Below, one piece after another: positions 12,415 to 24,809 of a DNA stretch of 64,000 nucleotides. Location: positions 186,001-250,000 of the forward strand of contig JAZIFV010000019.1 in the NCBI GenBank assembly GCA_037501455.1, written 5' to 3'. Positions within the stretch are counted from its first letter, which is position 1, and each line of letters starts with the position of its first letter. Both the position numbers and the translations under genes were made by a program. Source of the DNA: Lantana camara (taxonomy: Eukaryota > Streptophyta > Magnoliopsida > Lamiales > Verbenaceae). The notes beneath the pieces are model-generated. The model was not told the DNA's origin. It saw nothing but the letters and a program-made list of their open reading frames with translations, and did not search any database.

Positions 12415-12870
12415 AGTGACATAGTCATTTTAAATGTTAATTTCACGCAAACATTTTGTGCATTTACATTAGTTTAATTAATTCAAGTCATATAATTTAC
12501 GTAGTCTTGAAAATTACATATATACCCCTTCTACGTTAAACAAATAGCACAAACTTGACATATCAGAATTCAAATTACAAATGAAAATATCAATACATAT
12601 CACAATTGCTTCAATACATGATTTCATATATATTGGATTAAAATTCGATCAACCAATCAAGCAAATCATAATTAATTTACATTTAAAACAATTAAACCAA
12701 TTAATCTTAAATATATAAAATAATTCGTAACAAATAAACCGAGCATCCAATTAACGAACGAAAAGTGGCGTTGGACCACCACAATGAGACGGACAATCCG
12801 AAGGCCTTCGGAGCTGCCGAAAAAGCCACCGGTCGGGCGCCACCGAAAAAATTCCAAAACATCACCCTTG
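12415..12870 (-). repeat. Gypsy LTR H1, further segment
   Basis: Matches the H2 LTR at about 58890-59260 closely: aataattcgtaa followed by ataaaccgag, then gtccaattaa-type text, then the CCG-rich exon region. It breaks at 12870 where element G begins. H1 resumes at 54788, where H2 shows the two parts contiguous (59260-59460). Confidence 0.7.
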
Positions 12871-12911
12871 TGTAACATCCCGCTCGTCCGGCCATTTTTT
12901 TACGCAGTTAC
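12871..12911 (+). mobile_element. Start of 5' LTR of Gypsy element G
   Basis: tgtaacatcccg...cgcagttac matches the first bases of the LTR at 51530 (tgtaacatcccg...cgctgttac). It is cut after 41 bases by element E1. The last five bases, gttac, are the expected upstream TSD of E1. G's flanks (ccttg upstream, ccata at 54788-54792) match at three of five bases. Confidence 0.68.
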
Positions 12912-14195
12912 TGTAACATCCCGATCATTCGGATTTCCAGGTACGCCGTAACAAGAGTGTTATATGCGCATTTAAATTATTAAATTAAGCAATTAAGTGT
13001 TATTTTAGTGCTTATATGATTATTTGAAATTATTTGTTTAACTTCTAACTTGAATTTTAGACGTATTTGACTACGTGCCTCAGATTTGCTTTCTACGTGC
13101 TCGGATTTAATTCCGATTTTTGTGGAATCTTGGTATGTATGAATTATGTGAGTTATGAATATGATTATATGCTCGTTACTTGTTTTTGAGTTTATTTTAT
13201 TTGGTTCTTGACTCATTTTGTAAAAACGGGACGTGTGAGGGACTTGAGGGCCTAACTTTTTTAGCGCACCTCGTGTTCTGGAAGGCGTAACTTCAGGTCG
13301 GGAATTCAGATTTGAATTCCAGAAGATGCTTTGGACTTGTAATGAAGAAAGGAAACCAAGGAATCCAACTTTGTATTTTTCTAAGCCCATTTGAGCCTCC
13401 GAAATTCAACCGAAACGAGCCCCTTGCGCCAAGGAGATACCTTTTGACTATTCTTGCACTTGTGGGCCCCATTAACCCCAAAATAAACCCAACCCTTGAC
13501 TTATATTAACCAAGGTAAGCCCTCACTCACTCCCTCAGCCCTTATTTCGAACCAAACCCTTCTCAAAAGAAGAAAAGAGCAACCAAGTTCAGCTCCAAGG
13601 AAGAATAGAGAAGAAAGAAGGGCAACTATTCACATCTTCAAGAATTTGGACCCAATCTTCATCAAATCTCTTCCAAATTGAAAGGTAAGTTAATATTGGT
13701 GATCTAATTGCCTTTGTGATCATTTTACCTTCCACTTTGCAAACTTTCATCTATGTTTGATCATCCTTTGGCTTAGAGCATGAATAGTGAGGGTTTAATG
13801 CATTTTCTTGATTCTTGCCTGATTCTTTGTGGAATCTTTTGATCTAAAGCATGCTTTATCATCCTATGACATCCTATGTGACTTATATGAACTTGGTTTG
13901 AGATTTGGTTTTGGATTTTTGAGTGTGCCATTGTTGGTTTTTGCATAAACTTGAAGAACTTGAACTTGTTTGAGCATCTCTTTCTTCCTCATCATTTAGC
14001 TTCGGTTTTGGCATGTTTTAGGGCATAAAACTTTGCATCTTTGCTGCATATATCTTGTATTATGTGCTATCTAGAGTGTGTGTTTTGTTTGTCACCCGTT
14101 CGCCATAGCTTGATACGTGGGCAGAGTTTCTATTTCGTTACACGTGTCGGGCTTTGGTGCGGGGGATGTGGTGCCTTGCGCTCTGGGGTGCTACA
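12912..14195 (+). mobile_element. Gypsy element E1, 5' LTR (internally deleted)
   Basis: Begins tgtaacatcccgatc and ends ggggtgctaca directly before a primer site. It is only 1284 bp because about 2 kb is missing after about 14087 relative to the general LTR plan. The lost part covers the palindrome cluster, cagtc hairpin and acceptor. The donor aaag|gtaagt is intact at 13685. The 3' copy at 15872 shows some of the lost sequence. Confidence 0.85.
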
Positions 14196-14202
14196 TCTTA
14201 AG

Positions 14203-14214
14203 TGGTATCAGAGC
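14203..14214 (+). promoter_or_regulatory. Primer-binding site of E1
   Basis: tggtatcagagc, complementary to the 3' end of initiator-Met tRNA, seven bases after the LTR end. Confidence 0.93.
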
Positions 14215-14416
14215 TTTGGGTTTCAAAATTGGAGCTCTAGCGTCATGTTGGGTCTGTCTAGGTCGTTCGACTTAGGATTACGTGCTTGTTTGCATTCATT
14301 TTCGTCAAATATGTGAATTATTTGATTTATTTGGATTATTTGCGTTAATTGTTCACATGAACATGCAGTAAACCCGCACTCATCGATATTTTGGAAATCA
14401 TTTTTCTTATTTCAGG

Positions 14417-15422
14417 ATGACTTCTCGACATCAATACGTATCTTTGAGGGAAGGACAAGAAAAGCAAGAGTCTTTGGTATACAAGTAATTTAAAGGATTC
14501 AATCCGCCGAAGTGGTTCGGAGGTGATGAAGTTAGAGCCGAAGCGTGGTTGTTCGAAATATTAGGGATTTGGGAAAATTATCCGGGAGCTTCGCAAGAGA
14601 AAGTGAAGTGCATATGTCGCTTATTTCAAGGTCGAGCTTCAAAATGGATAAAGGAATTAAGATCAAAAGTGGAAGGACCCAGAAAAGAGCTTACTTGGAA
14701 GATATTGATTCGAGAGTTTTGTTACAAATATATCCCTCCAAGCATTATGGTTACAAGACTCAAAGAATTCTTGAATCTCGATCAAGGATTGAAGAAAATG
14801 GATGATCTCATATTGGAACTTGAGAGCTCGGGAGCCGAGAAAGATTGTCCTAAGTTTCGGCGTTATCTACAAGAGCGTAGAGATAATGTTCTCCAAGTCT
14901 TCCAAGCCTCACCGGTACATGAATGGTCCGAAGAAGTTAGAAGGATGGTTCAAGTGGAAATGAATAATCAAAGGACGGAGTCTCATTCCTCTTATGTGGG
15001 ACAAGAATTGGGTTCGAGATCTAGTTCAAGCAAGAGATCCATACCTCAAAGGGAGCTTCAAGAATTCCCAAAGGTCAACAACGACAAAATGAAGAAGAAA
15101 ATTCGATCATCAAAAAAGGAATTTAATACCTCGTGCATCGGAGACAACTCAATGCTCGTATTTTCAAGGCCTGAATCATATGGAAGAAGTTTGTCCGAAG
15201 AAGTTCGATAGATGATACAAGTGCGGAGGATCGGGACACTTAGCAAAGGGTTGTCCAGAGGATAAGAATCTGAAGCCTATGAAGAGTCGTAGTTCCAAGA
15301 CTCTAAATCAAATTCGAGTTGACGCAAGTGGAAGTGAAGAATCCAACCACGAGTTCTACACCACCGCCACGGTGAAAGGTGCACTAAAGCATTCATGGCA
15401 TCTCACCTCATGCATATTTTAA
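14417..15422 (+). pseudogene. gag: Decayed Gypsy gag of E1 (Tekay/Del-like)
   Basis: Gag would form the virus-like particle and bind element RNA. It starts at ATG 14417 (MTSRHQ...), with an early stop near residue 24. It then shows the FNPPKWFGG motif and a long open stretch with the retrotransposon-gag core (KYIPPS, ELESSGAEKD, VHEWSEEVRRM). A frameshift near 15150 leads into two CCHC zinc-knuckle regions. The first (15153-15194) has its second Cys replaced by Phe. In the second (15213-15254) the first Cys codon is TGA. The natural end seems to be TAA at 15420-15422. No protease or pol follows. Lineage is inferred from gag motifs and from the relative at 48935. Confidence 0.85.
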
Positions 15423-15857
15423 TCTCGGGGAAACCCACGTACTTGTTACCTCTTTCTTTGTTCTTTAAGTGTTTTTGTCTCTTCCTTGTTATGGGTTTTC
15501 TTTCTTTCTTCGCCCTTGTTTGTTGTGTGATTCTTTCCCTACTTGGCTCTTATTTGTAGTGTGTTTCCTTTCCTTCTTGTTTTTGCTCGTTGTGTGCTTT
15601 GTTTTTCCTCTTGTGTTACTTTCTTGTGGTGAGAGTTGGTAGCATGGAGTGTTCGTGAGCGTGGGTGAGTTGTGAGGGTCGAGCTGCTTCCAGTGGGTTT
15701 CTTTGAAGGCGCTTTGTTTTCTCTGAGTTTGGTGTTCGCTTCTAGGAGGTAAGGTCTAGAGAAGCTTGCAGTCTGCTTAGGTTGGAGGGTTTTAGTGTGA
15801 AGTTAGGTTGTCTTCGAAACCGTTCAAGACCTTTAGGACCTGAGGATAGGTCCTTTT
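15423..15857 (+). repeat. E1 non-coding spacer where pol is missing
   Basis: T-rich stretch, then agttgtgagggtcgagct, matching the sequence after gag in element G (about 49970-50110). No RT, RNase H or integrase is recognisable, so E1 is a gag-only (TR-GAG-like) derivative. Confidence 0.7.
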
Positions 15858-15871
15858 AAAGAATGGAAGTT
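15858..15871 (+). promoter_or_regulatory. Polypurine tract of E1
   Basis: aaagaatggaagtt immediately before the 3' LTR, equivalent to gaaggagtggaggt in element G. This is the second-strand primer position. Confidence 0.7.
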
Positions 15872-17515
15872 TCTAACATCCCGATCGTTCGGATTTCCAG
15901 GTACGCCGTAACGAGAGTGTATATGCGCATTTAAATTATTTAATTATGCAATTAAGTGTTATTTTAGTGCTTATGTGATTATTTGAAATTATTTGTTTAA
16001 CTTCTAACTTGAATTTTAGACGTATTTGACTATGTGCCTCAGATTTGCTTTCTACGTGCTCGGATTTAATTCCAATTTTTGTGGAATCTTGGTATGTGTG
16101 AATTATGTGAGTTTATTTTAGAGTTTATTTTATTTGGTTCTTGACTCATTTTGTAAAAACGGGACGTGTGAGGGACTTGAGGGCCTAACTTTTTTAGCAC
16201 ACCTCGTGTTCTGGAAGGCGTAACTTCAGGTCGGGAATTCGGATTTGAATTCCAGAAGATGCTTTGGACTTGTAATGAAGAAAGGAAACCAAGGAATCCA
16301 ACTTTGTATTTTTCTAAGCCCATTTGAGCCTCCGAAATTCAACCGAAACGAGCCCCTTGCGCCAAGGAGATACCTTTTGACTATTCTTGCACTTGTGGAC
16401 CCCATTTAACCCCAATTTAAACTTAACCCTTGACTTATATTAACCAAGGTAAGCCCTCACTCTCTCCCTCTGCCCTTATTTTGAATCAAACCCTTCTGAA
16501 AAGAAGAAAAGAGCAGCCAAGTTCAGCTCCAAGGAAGAAGAGTGAAGAAAGAAGGGCAACTATTCACATCTTCAAGAATTTGGACCTAATCTTCATCAAA
16601 TCTTTTCCAAATTGAAAGACAAGTTAATATTGGTGATATAATTTCCTTTGTGATCATTTTACCTTTCACTTTGCAAGCTTTCATCTATGTTTGATCATCC
16701 TTTGGCTTATATGCATTTTCTTGATTCTTGCATGATTCTTTGTGGAATCTTTTGATTTAAAGCATGCTTTATGATCCTATGACATCCTATGTGACTTATA
16801 TGAACTCGGTTTGAGATTTGGTTTCTGATTCTTGAGTGTGCCAGTGTTGGTTTTTGCATAAACTTGAAGAACTTGAGCTTGTTTGAGCATCTCTTTCTTC
16901 CTCATCATTTAGCTTCGGTTTTGGCATGTTTTAGGGCATGAAACTTTGCATCTTTGCTGAATATATCATGTATTATGTGTTATCTTGGTGTTTGTGTGGT
17001 TTGTTTGGAGTTTTTAGGGAGTTTGCAAGCTTTTCTCTCGAAAATTTGGCCCCTGACTCAAATCCAAAGGGGTGGATTTTCTCTTTGAAAAAAAATCCGC
17101 CGGGGTAGATTTGAGGCAGGCCCTCTTCGGAAATTTTCTGACTTGAATCCGCCGGGGTGGATTTTCCCTTTGAAAAAAATCCACCGAGGTGGATTTAGGA
17201 CAGTGGCTCCCTTAGCTCTGAACTTTGTTTTCTTGTTTCTTTTTACCTGTTTCCTTATTTTTCCACACTTAATTTGATCCCCATGCTTTACTAACATGTT
17301 ATATTATGTGTTATAATTAACATATTGGATTTATGGATTCGTTTGACGTGATATGTGCACTATATGGTTTAATATGCTCTCTTATGTGCATACATGACTT
17401 AATACTTTGATTGTTGCCTCTTGTGTAATTTCCTTGCTCTTATATGAAGTATACGCATTCCTAATGTGTTGTATGACTCCTTATGTGTATAATATGGATT
17501 ATATGAACTTGTTTA
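15872..17515 (+). mobile_element. E1 3' LTR (5' portion)
   Basis: Begins tctaacatcccgatc (second base changed from the usual tg) and parallels the 5' LTR from 12912. At 16619-16620 the donor reads aaagac instead of aaaggt. It carries a palindrome cluster (17060-17196) deleted from the 5' copy. It is interrupted at 17515 by a Copia LTR, and I cannot place the rest in the window. Confidence 0.8.
17060..17196 (+). repeat. Palindrome cluster, arms aatcc/ggatt
   Basis: Four units: about 17060-17079 (aaatcc...ggattt), 17093-17112, 17145-17164 and 17177-17196, with cores such as gccggggt and accgaggt. Spacers include repeated ctttgaaaaaaa. Placement after the donor matches the other clusters. Confidence 0.8.
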
Positions 17516-19326
17516 TGTTGGAAAACAGGAATCAGAAAGCAGCGAAAATTTAAAAAAATTTCCAACAAAAGGATCTTGGACTCGCAATCGTGTATCCAAA
17601 TTCGTAGAGATCAAGAAACTCACTTGGGTAGTAGCTTTCTTGACACGTTTTGAGCCGCCCTCAAACGCGCTTCATGCGGTAATGGCAACCCGTCCCTCGA
17701 AAGTCTCTTTCTACTTCAGAATCCATTGTAGGGATAACAATCCACACCAATCTAGATTCAAATCATGTTAGGGAAGTTCTTAACAATATAACATAAAGAA
17801 AGAAACATGAAACGAGAAAGGCATGATTGAAACTCCCTTCGAAAACCAGTTTTGCGAAAGTAGAAATCTGCCAGCCATCAAACCCTCGTGAAAAAACTCA
17901 TCTTTCAGGATATGGACGAACGGTTTTCGCCATCTTCTTTGGTTCGATTTTTTCACTCGTTTTCTGTTGGGTTCAGAATCGTTTCATCATCCCTTCTGAT
18001 CGTTTTGATTGATCCCCACTTTTGGTAAAGCTCGAATCTTCAAAAACTTCTAACTTGAAGCTCTCTAGAGATAGTCCACCAACTTGGCTACAATCTAACT
18101 AGTAAGGATGCTAGTTCTCTAGTTAGTGTTTAGGCTTAACCTAGGGTTTCGTTTATCTTAGAGAAAGGATGGTGTTCAACACATGAACCAAAAGAATTCT
18201 CGATTAGCTCTAAGAGGAGCTCGAGCTCCCCTATTTATAGGAGGGGAAGGGACGCCCAAAACCTAGTCCTTTTGGGCTAAGGATTTGGTCCCTCTCTCCT
18301 ATTACTTGATCATCAAGTAATTTTGACTTTGACTTTGAATTCAAATTCAAATCAACTTTCAAGAGAGCTAAAATATGCAAACCCTTTTGGATATTATTAT
18401 ACTTTATTTATTTAAAATAAATAACTTATTTTATCTAATTAATTAATTCACAATTAATTAACTGGATTATTTTTCTCCAAAATAAGACTTTCTTTTTAAT
18501 TCAAAATTAAACCAAAGTCTATTAAATAATTAATAAATTAATTATTTAATATTCAATCAAATAAACACGTGTGGCACACGTGTCCCTATGACAAGTGTCC
18601 AGTCACGTAACCCACACGTGTGGTTTCACACGTGTGGAACCCTCTAGGCCCGATTAACTCGTTTAATCATTTTAAAGCCTCAACTCATGTAACTAAGTTG
18701 TTGTGTGTGACCCTCTAGGTTCTCAATTCAATTAGTAGTGACCCTAATTAATTAATTCACTAATTAATTAATCAGTCCACAGATTAAACGACCATAGTCT
18801 AGCAACAGGTGTTTAACCCCTAGCTGAATTGGAATGTTCGGATTCGACAGAACCTTTAAGTTATTGATTCATTGTGAGATACAATCCTCCTACTTACTAT
18901 CTCTCAACCAAGATCTAGGGTAAGGGAATAATCAGAACCCTAATATTCCGGTCTTAAAGCTAAGTGCATTTCATATCCATTTGATCTCAATCCAAGAAAT
19001 CCTTTTCTTGATGTCTTGATCTACTGCCTTGGCCAAGGACTCCATATGGTATATGAATGACTTACACAATAAGAGATCACCTTGCAAATGCAAGTGTAGG
19101 TCCTTTCTTGATTGTCATTCACTTTCATGAATCACTTGTGCAGCCCCAACATAAGCCTTGAATCAGTTGTCTAAGGCGACACCCTTTAAAGCTTATACCA
19201 AAGACTACAGAGTTAACTCATAAAGTGACATGGAACCTCAAGTCTAAGGATCAATTAATCACATCAATGACTCGTGACATATTTCCTAATCTGGAAGTTT
19301 CCATTTCCTAAAATAGAAACTTCCTT
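17516..19326 (-). mobile_element. Copia (Angela-like) LTR, minus, truncated
   Basis: Starts tgttggaaaacagg, the reverse complement of the LTR end at 62098. It follows the 60174-62098 LTR through to the aaacttcctt region, with a TATA-like box in reverse at about 18233-18240. It stops where LTR F begins. The last roughly 480 bases of the LTR are missing, and no primer site lies on its left. Confidence 0.82.
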
Positions 19327-21421
19327 TGTAACACCCCGCATTTTCGGAGCAAGATACGATGTCGTTTTCGTACGATTAGAACATTATTTATTCAACCTTG
19401 CACGTATTTGAATTGCTTTATTCACCTCTTAATTGTTTATTTGACTCAATTGCATACTTATGAAAATATGTGGACTTAATTGAAATAAGTGTTTAATACC
19501 TATTTGCTCTTTAATTTGAATTATGTGGGTTAAATTGTAATAACTGAACTTTGGGTGTCAATTTTTAATTATGAGAAATTCAATTGGACTCGATTGGACA
19601 CTACTTTAAATCTTTGGAGTACTTTTATAATTTCTAAAATCCGAATTTGGACTTACTAATACTTTCTTTAAAACCTTGGGGATGCTTTTATAATTACATA
19701 ATCTCTAATTGGATTTATTTGAACCCTAATTGAACTATGTGAACTCAATCGCATCACCTAAATTCTCGAGGGACTTGATTGCAAATTCGAAAACTGGGAT
19801 CCCTTTTATCACGTGAAACCCTAGCAGCTTTCTTCATTATTCTTCTCCCCTTTTCTGAGTTAGCAGAGGCGCAGCAATTCCTTCCTCCCCCTCATCAACG
19901 AAGGCTCGCCGACAACCACCACCATCCTTCCGCCAGCAACCACTCCCCGCCGGCACTTCCAGCGCCGATCACCCCCACCATCCTTCTGCGGTATCATCTT
20001 CAGAAGCCTCCGCCGACCATCATCCACCATCTTCGGACAACCATGGATTCCGGCAAACTCCAACGAGGCACCGCCAAATTCTTCACTCCGGCGCAACTCC
20101 AGCTCTCTTCTTTCCTCTCGTCTCAGATTTAGAAGGCTTCATCGCCGGTAATCACAATCGCAGCCGTTTCCCCTACCTCAGTGTCACCTTCGCCGCTGGT
20201 GTCTCTCCTATCAACGTCTCCATCTGAAGGCTGCTGGAGCTCAGCCAGCAAAGTTCCGTTAGTCACCTTCCAGCCGTGAGTCAACAACGTATATAACAGC
20301 TCCAGTCGCCGGCTAATTTTGCAGCCACCAGTTGTAGTCCCTTACCACGATTGAACCTAGACCGGCGAGAGAATCTCACCGACAACCACCAAGCACCACC
20401 ACATCCCTTCTTCCAGCGAAACAACAACACTTGAATCAGAGACCTCCCCCACCGTCTCCCTCAGATCTGACTCGCTCTCTCTCTCTCTTCGTAACCCCTG
20501 CTCCCGAGCCAAAGGTAGCAGCAACAGTAATCGCTGGTGGCCCTGTTTCCTCTTTCACGCTCCACCATCAGGCCTGCTCTTCGGATTCCTGCGACCACTG
20601 CTTTTCCTTCCCTAAGTTGTGGTAAACCATTGATGAATCTTTTTTCCCCTCTCGACATCTCCATACAGTTGTGTTATTAAATGTATAGCTATGTTAGATT
20701 CTTAATGAAATTCAAGACACAAACTATTGGATTTTGTGTATATTGATATCAGATTGTCAGAATTGTAGTATTTAATTAAATATTGTATGTATCTATATTG
20801 TACGTTTTAATGCAATTAGAAATATGAATGTATGTATTCAGTTTGCTAATGTTGAGTTATTATTAGTTTGAAGAATTTGTTGTATTAAAATTATTTACTT
20901 ATGAATAATATCTAATTAACTTGTAATTAGGTGTTTTAGGCTATTATAGTAGAATTGGGTTTCTGGTAAACACACTTATACTTGTGCTGGATCTAATATG
21001 AGTTCTTTATAAATTACAGTATTTCACATAAATTTAGGAAATGACTTGAGTTTGGAGTTTCGGAATATTTTAATAACTCTATAATTGGTTTCTAAATGTG
21101 TTTAAGTGATAGCTTAATTATTTAAGTTTGTTTATACCTAACCTATTTTGTGAATTAAATTAGTTTAAATTAAACCTGTTTGTTGATCAATTAGTGTGAT
21201 GTTAAATTAATTAAGTTAATAGATTAGTGTAGTGATGTGTGTGCGGGAGGTGGGTCAGCATTCCTTTTTAATAATAATTGATGAACTTTATAAAGGGTAT
21301 AAAATTGATTATATTTATGTCTGCATATTAGGTAGTTAGTGGATTGTGTTAATTAATTTAGTATATTTACTTCTGAATGGGTATGATTGCGTGTCGTACA
21401 CATGTGGGTGTATGAATTTCT

Positions 21422-21472
<51 letters not shown>

Positions 21473-22551
21473 TAAAAAGTGTAATTGCTAATTATATTAT
21501 ATTTTGAGTTCAATTGAATTGTGAATCAATTCGGATGTATATCAATTTGTTTTGAGGATACAATTGTTATAATGAGATCTCTTGTACGTTGATTGGAATT
21601 GGTTGATATGTATTAAATTGAACTATATGATATGTTTTGAGTTGTCTACGTGCTACGTGTGCTGCTGTAAATTGAGATAATTGTTTAGTTGTTAATAGCT
21701 TCGAGTGTTTAGTTGAATGTCGTGTTCATTTGCTACGTGTAATATTCATTGTGCACATGAGCACTTTCATGATACATCATATTATTCTATAACCTTGTAT
21801 ACATGCTCCATCATCCCATATCACTCATGCCACCTCATATTATAGCCGTGGGATAGAGTCTTTCTGAAAATGGTTTCTAAACTTATATATATATATATTT
21901 GGGTTTTGCTTTGAAACGCTTTGGTATGCAACACCTATTCCCGGTTCATGAGTCCATTCTTTTGTTCTGTGCTGTGCTCTTTAATATATATAATGTGGGT
22001 GTGCGTTAGCCCCCTCACTCAGCCAGTTGACTGACACCTCATTTATCTTTTAGTTGCAGGTTTCCTTTCGGCTTGAGCTAGGCGGAAGTGAGTCTCTTGA
22101 GTCACACTTGTCAGTCTAGTTGGTATTAGGATGCATTTGTCGCATACCTTATTTATGTTATGTATTTATGTTTCACACTTGAAGGTTAGGTTCTATTTAG
22201 AATTAAACCCGTGTGGGGTTAATAAATTAGTATCTGGATGTTAGTAGATATTATGATGATGTTTATGCTGTTTATTATCTTGGATTATGAATTGATATTC
22301 GGGACTAGGTATCTATGCTAGTTGAACCCGTCACCTGCTTTGCATGTTTTGTAATAAATGCTTCCGCTATCTATTGTTGTTGCTTTTAATTGCTTCCGCA
22401 CTCTGAGTTTATCGAGTTAGATCCGCCTAGCCTAGTGTGTGAGTTGGTCTCCCGTTCGCTATGATTCGGATTCGGGCATGAACTTTCCATTTCATGACCG
22501 GGTCTGGGTCCTAGTGCGGGGGATGTGGCATCCTCCGTTTGGGGTGTTACA
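19327..22551 (+). mobile_element. Gypsy LTR F
   Basis: A 3225-bp LTR from tgtaacaccccgc to ggggtgttaca with stem-loop and gtgcgggggatgtgg near the end. The region 19860-20600 is CCG/CAC-rich, unlike the AT-rich remainder. A TA dinucleotide run lies at 21424-21469. The flank tcctt is not repeated downstream. What follows (tttaagtactgg) looks like a damaged primer-site region, so this is probably a 5' LTR of a truncated element. No palindrome cluster is visible. Confidence 0.8.
20622..22059 (+). other. Putative LTR-contained intron of F
   Basis: Donor ttgtg|gtaaac, acceptor ttttagttgcag|gtttcc. At 1438 bases it is the shortest of the set. Splicing is inferred. Confidence 0.45.
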
Positions 22552-22739
22552 TTTAAGTACTGGACATATCGGGGATTTCAATGTCCGACGGGTAGAGGAA
22601 TCTCCAACATCAAATCAAGTGTTGAGTCGGATCACTACCATGGAAGATTCCCGAACAACGATGAACGGTACATCAAGCATCCACGGCATACGCATACATG
22701 CAACTTAAATTCGGATAATTTTATGATGCTAAGTGATTT
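22552..22739 (+). repeat. Internal remnant of element F
   Basis: Short piece after the LTR. It carries a gatgaacggtac...catacatgcaa module (22657-22706) also found in the internal regions of E1, G and the 27911 element. No reading frame survives. Confidence 0.5.
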
Positions 22740-23867
22740 TGTGATGCCCTAGCGTGGGCCCCATATCCCCCTCACCAAGAGCAAGCTCATGTACGAATAC
22801 AGTCCGCACACAAGCCCAATCCTAGCAAACGGGGACCCGACACGGACCCTGGCTAGGCGGGAATAACCCTGCACCAACAATCCGAACTTTAGCAGGAATA
22901 TGTACACGATCGAAACAGGAGTTGCAGAAACATAGTTATATCAAAATAAAAATATACAATCAAACCACAGGTCTTATGTACAAAACCATCAAGATCTAAA
23001 GGTATCCGGCCCACTCGGGCATAAGATAAGACAAAATCAGTAGTAAATACAAGTGTGTGGTACAGGATGAGTGTGACTCAAGCTAGACACAAAATTAAAA
23101 TAGCTAATGCAATTTCCCACCTAGCTACGCCAAGAAGTACCTGAGGGACAAAAAAGGGAGAGGTCAGTCTCTACAAGACTGAGTGAATGGCATAAATAAT
23201 ATATATAAAGCAGTAAAGATCATGAAAGCCATAATTCCATACAAGGTTTTCAAAGAAACAAGTGAAATACGGGCTATCAATGTATGGAATTATAACTATC
23301 AAGTTTAAAAACGAGATGAGGGATTAGTGGCTCGGCGAGTGAGCATTCTCTAACCATACTCCTTTAGTGTACATGATAAATTACCAAGTGATCATGTAAG
23401 GATTAGGTTTCACTTAATACAGGATTCAATTCAGGTGCACAAGTACTCCTTTTTCCTCCGGGTTGGTGTTTCGGGTAGCTAGCCCTTACCACCCAGGACA
23501 GGATGATCAATGGGTACATGAATCCCAATGATCGGGAGCCCCTTCAACTCACCAAACCTCCTGGTGAAAGTCCGGGTAGTCCGAGTAGTCCGAGTTTGGT
23601 TGGGACTTATGCAAGAGATAGCCGTCAGCCCATGCTTTCCCGGTTCTCTCAATACACAAGCCCCTGGGCCCCAGGAAAAGTAACAGTCTCGCCAAAACAG
23701 GACAGGATCAGGATTTCAGGTACAATTGAGAACATTGATCATTTGAAACCAAAGTATATGTATAAGTAGATTTTTGGCTAAATTAACACATAAGGAGGTT
23801 GTAGGGTTTATATTATTTATCCTAACAAATCCTCACCTGCATCGAGCCAAAAGAAAGGAAACAGACT
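22740..23867 (-). repeat. Split minus Gypsy LTR, U5-side half
   Basis: Begins tgtgatgccctag (reverse of an LTR end). It has the stem-loop near 22755-22835, an acceptor in reverse with boundary 23141 (ctcag|gtac), the hairpin near 23164-23188 and a ctcggcgagtgagc block at about 23332-23345. Similarity breaks near 23867. Its U3-side half, with matching donor and palindromes, appears at 46356-47463. Confidence 0.65.
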
Positions 23868-24809
23868 CGAGCTATCCCTAACAATGACATAAGGACAACC
23901 GCCTAGCACGAACCTTCAAAAGAACCTACAACTTAAACAAAAGGGGAAAACAGAAACAAAAACGAGGGTCAGTCCTAAAGACTGGCGAGGGGGCTAACAC
24001 ACGCACATATACCTATAAGTAAGAGCATAGCATATTCAAAAGTTAAAGAGTTTATGAACCGGGGCATGGTTTTTGCAAGGTAAATCATTTTATCCCGTGA
24101 TAATATATATATAAGGAAAAAGGTTTAAGGCCGAAGGCCAAATCATCCAATTTTAATAAATTGAAGTCCACTCCCGTTTCACGAACCATATTCAAAACCC
24201 AAATCAAAAGACTCGGCGAGAACGAGTTCAAATCCACCTAACTCCTCTCATAATCAAAATCAAAGCGAAATACATACAAATTCCATAAACAATCCTCCTT
24301 CTCTGGTTGGGAATGAGGAGGCCTTCCTCAACCCCGTTTGCCCATCAAAAGTGTGAGTCGGGGGATCCTACCCGACTCCCCGACGATTTTTTACTGCCGG
24401 TTCTCGCGAAATTACCTTCCCTTCTACCTCCCAAGGATGGGCAATTCCCCTACATACAAAGTTGGGGTTGTGTTGATGAGAGAGCTCGGCAACCCCATGG
24501 CCGACCTGAGAATCACATACCACTTCCCCCGGGCCCATTCATAAGTCATAATTCATAATCTTAGTAATTTTGAAATTTCATAATTTTTCGACTTCATATT
24601 CAAAGTCGTATTCTTTCTATTCTTTGTTCCATCCTCTGGTTCCATTTCCCCCACTCTGCTTGAGGAAACATGGTGACACACTAATGGCGAGTTCCTCAAA
24701 TACCTGTGCAAACTCCGGAATAGACAAAAATCATGGATCAACAGGTAATCATGGATTTTCAAAATATCGTTGGACTTCGAGTAGAATCGGATGACCTAAT
24801 TGAAAAAGG
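23868..24809 (-). repeat. Gypsy LTR fragment, G-like
   Basis: Reverse complement of G-type LTR text (compare 47700-48330): acceptor-side aacctacaac near 23930, hairpin near 23970-23990, gaaccggggcatgg and gagagctcgg stretches. Both ends are broken, and the edges are approximate. Confidence 0.6.

Noticed and set aside
12415..12870. Overlapping minus ORFs at 12672-12895 as a gene
   Set aside because: They fall in the H1 LTR, whose relative at 58900-59260 has different frames and stops.
19779..20132. Secreted Pro/His-rich protein gene
   Set aside because: Lies wholly within LTR F, frame not kept in related LTRs; kept only as a low-interest observation.
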